A stretch of 64,000 bases of DNA, taken from contig NZ_JAUZDX010000008.1 of NCBI RefSeq assembly GCF_030704685.1, forward strand, positions 124,001-188,000. Direction: 5' to 3'. The DNA comes from Acidovorax sp. A1169 (GTDB lineage Bacteria; Pseudomonadota; Gammaproteobacteria; Burkholderiales; Burkholderiaceae_C). Below the pieces are notes generated by a model that was not told where the DNA came from, did no database searches, and was given only the letters and a program-made list of their open reading frames with translations. Positions 60,388 to 64,000 of the stretch are shown in pieces (the first letter of the stretch is position 1; every line of letters begins with the position of its first letter). The position numbers and the translations under genes are program-made.

Positions 60388-61581
60388 CCATGGGCGTGCC
60401 TACGTCTGTTCAACTGCATCGCGCAGGCCCGCTCGATGCCATCGGCATCGCCGGCGCGGCGCGCGCCATGGCGCCCGAGACCATGCGCGTCGAGCTGCAA
60501 CCCGTGGGCCGCTTCTTCGCGCAGATGCGCGTGCCGGTGCTGCACTACAAGGTGTGTTCCACCTTCGACAGCGCGCCGCAGGTGGGCGGTATCGGCGTGG
60601 CCGTGCACACGCTGCGCCAGCATGTGGAGAACGGCTTCGTCCCCATCGTCGGCGGCCAGCCCAGCCTGGGGCGCTACTGCGTGTTCGGTAACCTGTTCGC
60701 GCGTGCAGGCAGCGCCCCCTCGGTGCATCGCATCGACCGCCACCCCACCATGAGCCGCCACCCGGTCACGCCCATGCAGGAGAGCGACCTGCGCTGCACC
60801 TGGCGCAGCAGGCCCTGCAACCGGTACCTGGCTTCGACTACCTGCTGTACGCCCAGCCGCTGGCCCACCAGGAGGCGGCGCTTGATGCCATGCTAGCGGG
60901 GCACCCCGCTGCCGTGCTGATGGACGCCAGCCGCCCCGAAGACCTGCAGGCCGTGGGCCAACTGGTATGGCGCCGTGCGCAGCAGGCGCGGCTGCTGGCG
61001 GTGGGACCGAGCAGCGTGGTGCAGGCGCTGGCGACGCAGTGGCTCCGAGCGGCTGCGATGGACGCACCGCCATTGGCTGCGGCCCAGGGTCCTGTCTTCG
61101 TGCTGGCGGGCAGCCAGTCGCCGGTGACGGCGCAACAGGTGCGAATGGCCGTTTCGTTCGAGACGGTACCCGCCGATGTGTCAAGCCTGGTCGAGGGCGG
61201 CGATGCCGCTGCACAGGCCATGGCCGACCGCTTGGGTGCCTTGCTCCGGGCCGGTCGCAGCGTGCTGGCGGTGACTGCGGGCAGCGCATCCGGCGGTGCC
61301 ACGGCACACGCCGTGGCGCAGGCCAGCGGGCGCGTGCTGGCCCGCGTGCTGGCACAGGTGCCGCTGCGACGCATCGGCATCGCCGGGGGCGACACCTCCA
61401 GCCTCGCGGTGCAGTCGTTCGCAGCCTGGGGCCTGTCGTACCGGGCCTCGTTGTCGCCTGACGTGGCGCTGTGCCAGCTGCATAGCGACCACCTGGCGCT
61501 CGACGGACTGGAGATCATGCTCAAGGGGGGCAGATGGGGTCTGATGCTCTCTTCGAGCGGCTGCTGCACGGTAGGGCCTGA
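60388..61581 (+). pseudogene. DUF1537/four-carbon acid sugar kinase (OtnK-like), truncated and frameshifted
   Basis: Homology starts at GVPTSVQLHRAGPLDAIGIA (60393 on), without the N-terminal DDFTGxTDAL motif of about 25 residues. VLHYKVCSTFDSAPQVGGIG, VGGQPSLGRYCVFGNLFARA and RHPTMSRHPVTPMQESDLR are clear. At about 60790 the frame shifts by one, and it continues as LHLAQQALQPVPGFDYLLYA to VTAGSASGGATAHAVA and IAGGDTSSLA. A G6 run at 61525-61530 shifts it again: with seven G the end would read MLKGGQMGSDALFERLLHGR and stop at 61579-61581. Intact enzymes phosphorylate tetronates and similar acids. Two frameshifts and a missing start make this a pseudogene. Confidence 0.85.
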
Positions 61582-61603
61582 GGAGGCTGCCGGTAGCGGC
61601 AAG

Positions 61604-61640
61604 AAAAAAGCCGGCCGGCCCTGGAGGGCGTGACCGGCTT
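61604..61640 (-). terminator. Rho-independent terminator after the secreted paralogue
   Basis: On the minus strand AAGCCGG, a GC-rich imperfect middle, CCGGCTT, then TTTT. It lies 35 bp beyond the stop at 61675. Confidence 0.8.
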
Positions 61641-61674
61641 GCTTGTTCTGGGGGCTGCTAAGCGGCTGCCGGGG

Positions 61675-62373
61675 TCACGGGCACTGCGCCGCCTGTGCGA
61701 ATGTCGAGAGGAACCCCAGGCGCTGAATCGCTGGCGTTGCTTGCGGTTGGTAGATGTACACGCTGGGCTGGTCAAGTGACTGCACTGCGGCATCGGCTCC
61801 CAGGCAGATCGCGCCGTTGGCGTAGCAGCGCAGGTAGAAGGGCGGCGCAGTAATGGTGCTCGTCGGGCTGGTCAAAATGGAGCGGAAGGAATTTTCTGCC
61901 CAGTCCAGCACGCAGTCGGTGGGCTGGGCCAGACCTGTACCCGTCACCGTGCGGGTCACGGCAGTTGCGCCGCGCACTGGGAAGACCAGGCGCGCCACGC
62001 GGGAGCCCGGCTGCTTGGGGGAAAAGATCACCAGGGTGGAGCAGCCCTGGCCCGGCTGCAGCACGGCGTTGCTGCAGCCATCGGAGCCGCCCGGGATCGT
62101 GAAGTCGGCTGGGGCAATGGTGGGGCATCCCAGGGCTGCGCAGGTGGCCAGGGCGCTGTCCACACCGGCGGCACCCAATTGCACCGCTGCGCTGGAGCGG
62201 TTGAACACCGAGAAATACTGCGTCGCGAAGGTGGAGTTGAGCGCGGCCTTGCCAAAGGTGTGGTCCTGCGGCGGGTCGGAGATCAGCACGTCCTGCGCTT
62301 GCGCCGACACGGCTGCCAGCGACAGAAGGGCCATTGCGGCCAGCGACTTGCGGGAGAACAGGGGTGGGATCAT
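61675..62373 (-). CDS. Secreted protein with a Burkholderiales-type C-terminal domain
   Basis: 232 residues, AAGGAA before the ATG. Signal peptide MIPPLFSRKSLAAMALLSLA, cleavage about AQAQ. The middle (about 30-140) is an immunoglobulin-like/choice-of-anchor-type beta region with paired Cys (ATCAALGCPT, DGCSNAVLQPGQGCSTLVIF). The last 75 residues (DCVLDWAENSFRSILTSPTS to STFAQAAQCP) recur in the gene at 63628; I recall similar CVFNWAExxYPxLF...LSTW...AGC tails in many Burkholderiales secreted proteins of unknown function. The gene lies behind gap but has a separate terminator. Confidence 0.8.
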   Translation of the reverse strand: MIPPLFSRKSLAAMALLSLAAVSAQAQDVLISDPPQDHTFGKAALNSTFATQYFSVFNRSSAAVQLGAAGVDSALATCAALGCPTIAPADFTIPGGSDGCSNAVLQPGQGCSTLVIFSPKQPGSRVARLVFPVRGATAVTRTVTGTGLAQPTDCVLDWAENSFRSILTSPTSTITAPPFYLRCYANGAICLGADAAVQSLDQPSVYIYQPQATPAIQRLGFLSTFAQAAQCP

Positions 62374-62546
62374 GGCAATTCCTTGGGAAGAAGTCGGGGA
62401 AGACTCCAAGCGTGCCTCTGCCGTCCGACGGCGTCAAGTCGGTTGCCACGCACTGGCGTGCTGTAGATCACGCCAGCCTGCGTATTAAAGGGGGCGTGCA
62501 CTGCGGGCTGGAGACTTCGGTGCGCAATGGCGGGTCACCGCACTAG

Positions 62547-62579
62547 AAAAAAGCCGGCAACCCTTGCGGGTGGCCGGCC
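62547..62579 (-). terminator. Rho-independent terminator of gap
   Basis: On the minus strand GGCCGGC-CA-CCC-GCAA-GGG-TT-GCCGGC followed by six T. Strong stem and U-tract 22 bp after the gap stop. Confidence 0.87.
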
Positions 62580-62601
62580 TTTGCCGTGGGCCAGGCCCTG
62601 A

Positions 62602-63627
<1,026 letters not shown>

Positions 63628-64000
63628 TCAGGGCTGACACTGCGCCGCCTGCGCGAATGTCGAGAGGTATCCCAGGCGCTGCACCGAGGGTGTGGGCTGC
63701 GTCTGGTAGAAGTAGACACTGGGCTGGTCGAAAGTGGGTACAGCCGTGTCGGCACCCAGGCACATCGTGCCGTTGGCATAGCAGCGCAACTGGAAGGGCG
63801 ATACGGTGGCCGTGCCGGTGGGCGTGGTCAGCAGCTGCGGGAAGCTCTGCTCGGCCCAATCGAGCACGCAGTCCAGCGGCGTCGATGTGCCGGTGCCGTG
63901 CAGCGGATAGGTCGCAAGCGCTCCACCGGTGGGCGACTGGACGATCAGCTGGGAGATGCGCGCCCCCGGTGCGCTGGGGGTGAAGGCCACCAGGGTCGAG
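63628..64000 (-). CDS. Secreted protein, paralogue of 61675-62373 (N-terminus outside the window)
   Basis: The last 123 codons; the frame is open to the right edge and reads STLVAFTPSAPGARISQLIV, matching STLVIFSPKQPGSRVARLVF of the paralogue. The C-terminal domain follows (DCVLDWAEQSFPQLLTTPTG, RCYANGTMCLGADTAV, QRLGYLSTFAQAAQC). The two copies lie on either side of gap and share most residues in this domain, so they arose by duplication. No clear terminator separates it from gap (27 bp), so gap may be partly read through from it. Confidence 0.8.
   Translation of the reverse strand, partial: STLVAFTPSAPGARISQLIVQSPTGGALATYPLHGTGTSTPLDCVLDWAEQSFPQLLTTPTGTATVSPFQLRCYANGTMCLGADTAVPTFDQPSVYFYQTQPTPSVQRLGYLSTFAQAAQCQP

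Overview
The window is about two-thirds G+C, densely coded on both strands, and has no rRNA, tRNA, insertion sequence, prophage or CRISPR array that I can see. Orphan Bug/TctC binding proteins, many LysR regulators, a type 2 PyrF tail and a protocatechuate 4,5-cleavage operon ordered as I recall the Comamonas pmd cluster all suggest a Comamonadaceae betaproteobacterium (Acidovorax/Comamonas-like). This looks like chromosome. The species assignment is inference.

Left part (1-32.9 kb): many small transcription units, often a regulator divergent from an enzyme gene. In order: the pyrF tail; LysR with a Bug protein and an AstE-like deacylase; a tyrosine phosphatase; a methyltransferase with a DTW (TapT-like) gene; a RIO-type kinase; EamA with AraC; two LysR/SDR pairs; a NIPSNAP operon facing a WYL regulator; a TetR gene facing a VOC-GFA-DUF1579 operon; pirin, SlyD-like and 2OG-oxygenase genes; rhodanese facing FtrA; LysR facing GST-PNPOx; and a probable DNA-repair pair (DUF4130-type protein plus radical SAM protein) with a LexA-type box at its head. 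Several intergenic regions carry clear palindromes that look like operators.

Middle (33-39.3 kb): a 1205-residue FecR-TPR-beta-barrel protein overlaps a CHASE2 adenylate/guanylate cyclase gene by 20 bp. This is probably a surface-sensing signalling pair. A hibernation-factor gene follows.

Right-centre (39.3-57 kb): an aromatic-catabolic region. A vanAB-like Rieske O-demethylase faces a GntR/FCD regulator. Next come a five-gene branched-chain-amino-acid-type ABC importer and a 6-phosphogluconate/3-HIBADH-like dehydrogenase, then a LysR gene facing the 4,5-cleavage operon (ModA-like gene, ligJ, ligK, a Bug gene, ligI, ligA, ligB, ligC) and its terminator. The palindrome TGTATACA lies upstream of the oxygenase, the GntR gene, the importer and the lig operon, which suggests one regulon from methoxy-aromatic demethylation to pyruvate and oxaloacetate. 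No LigU/GalD-type tautomerase is present.

Right end (57-64 kb): three DUF4398 lipoprotein genes (one fused to OmpA, one a truncated duplicate); a head-to-head deletion scar joining a headless LacI regulator to a frameshifted DUF1537 kinase; and gap (GAPDH) between two paralogous secreted proteins, one cut by the window edge.
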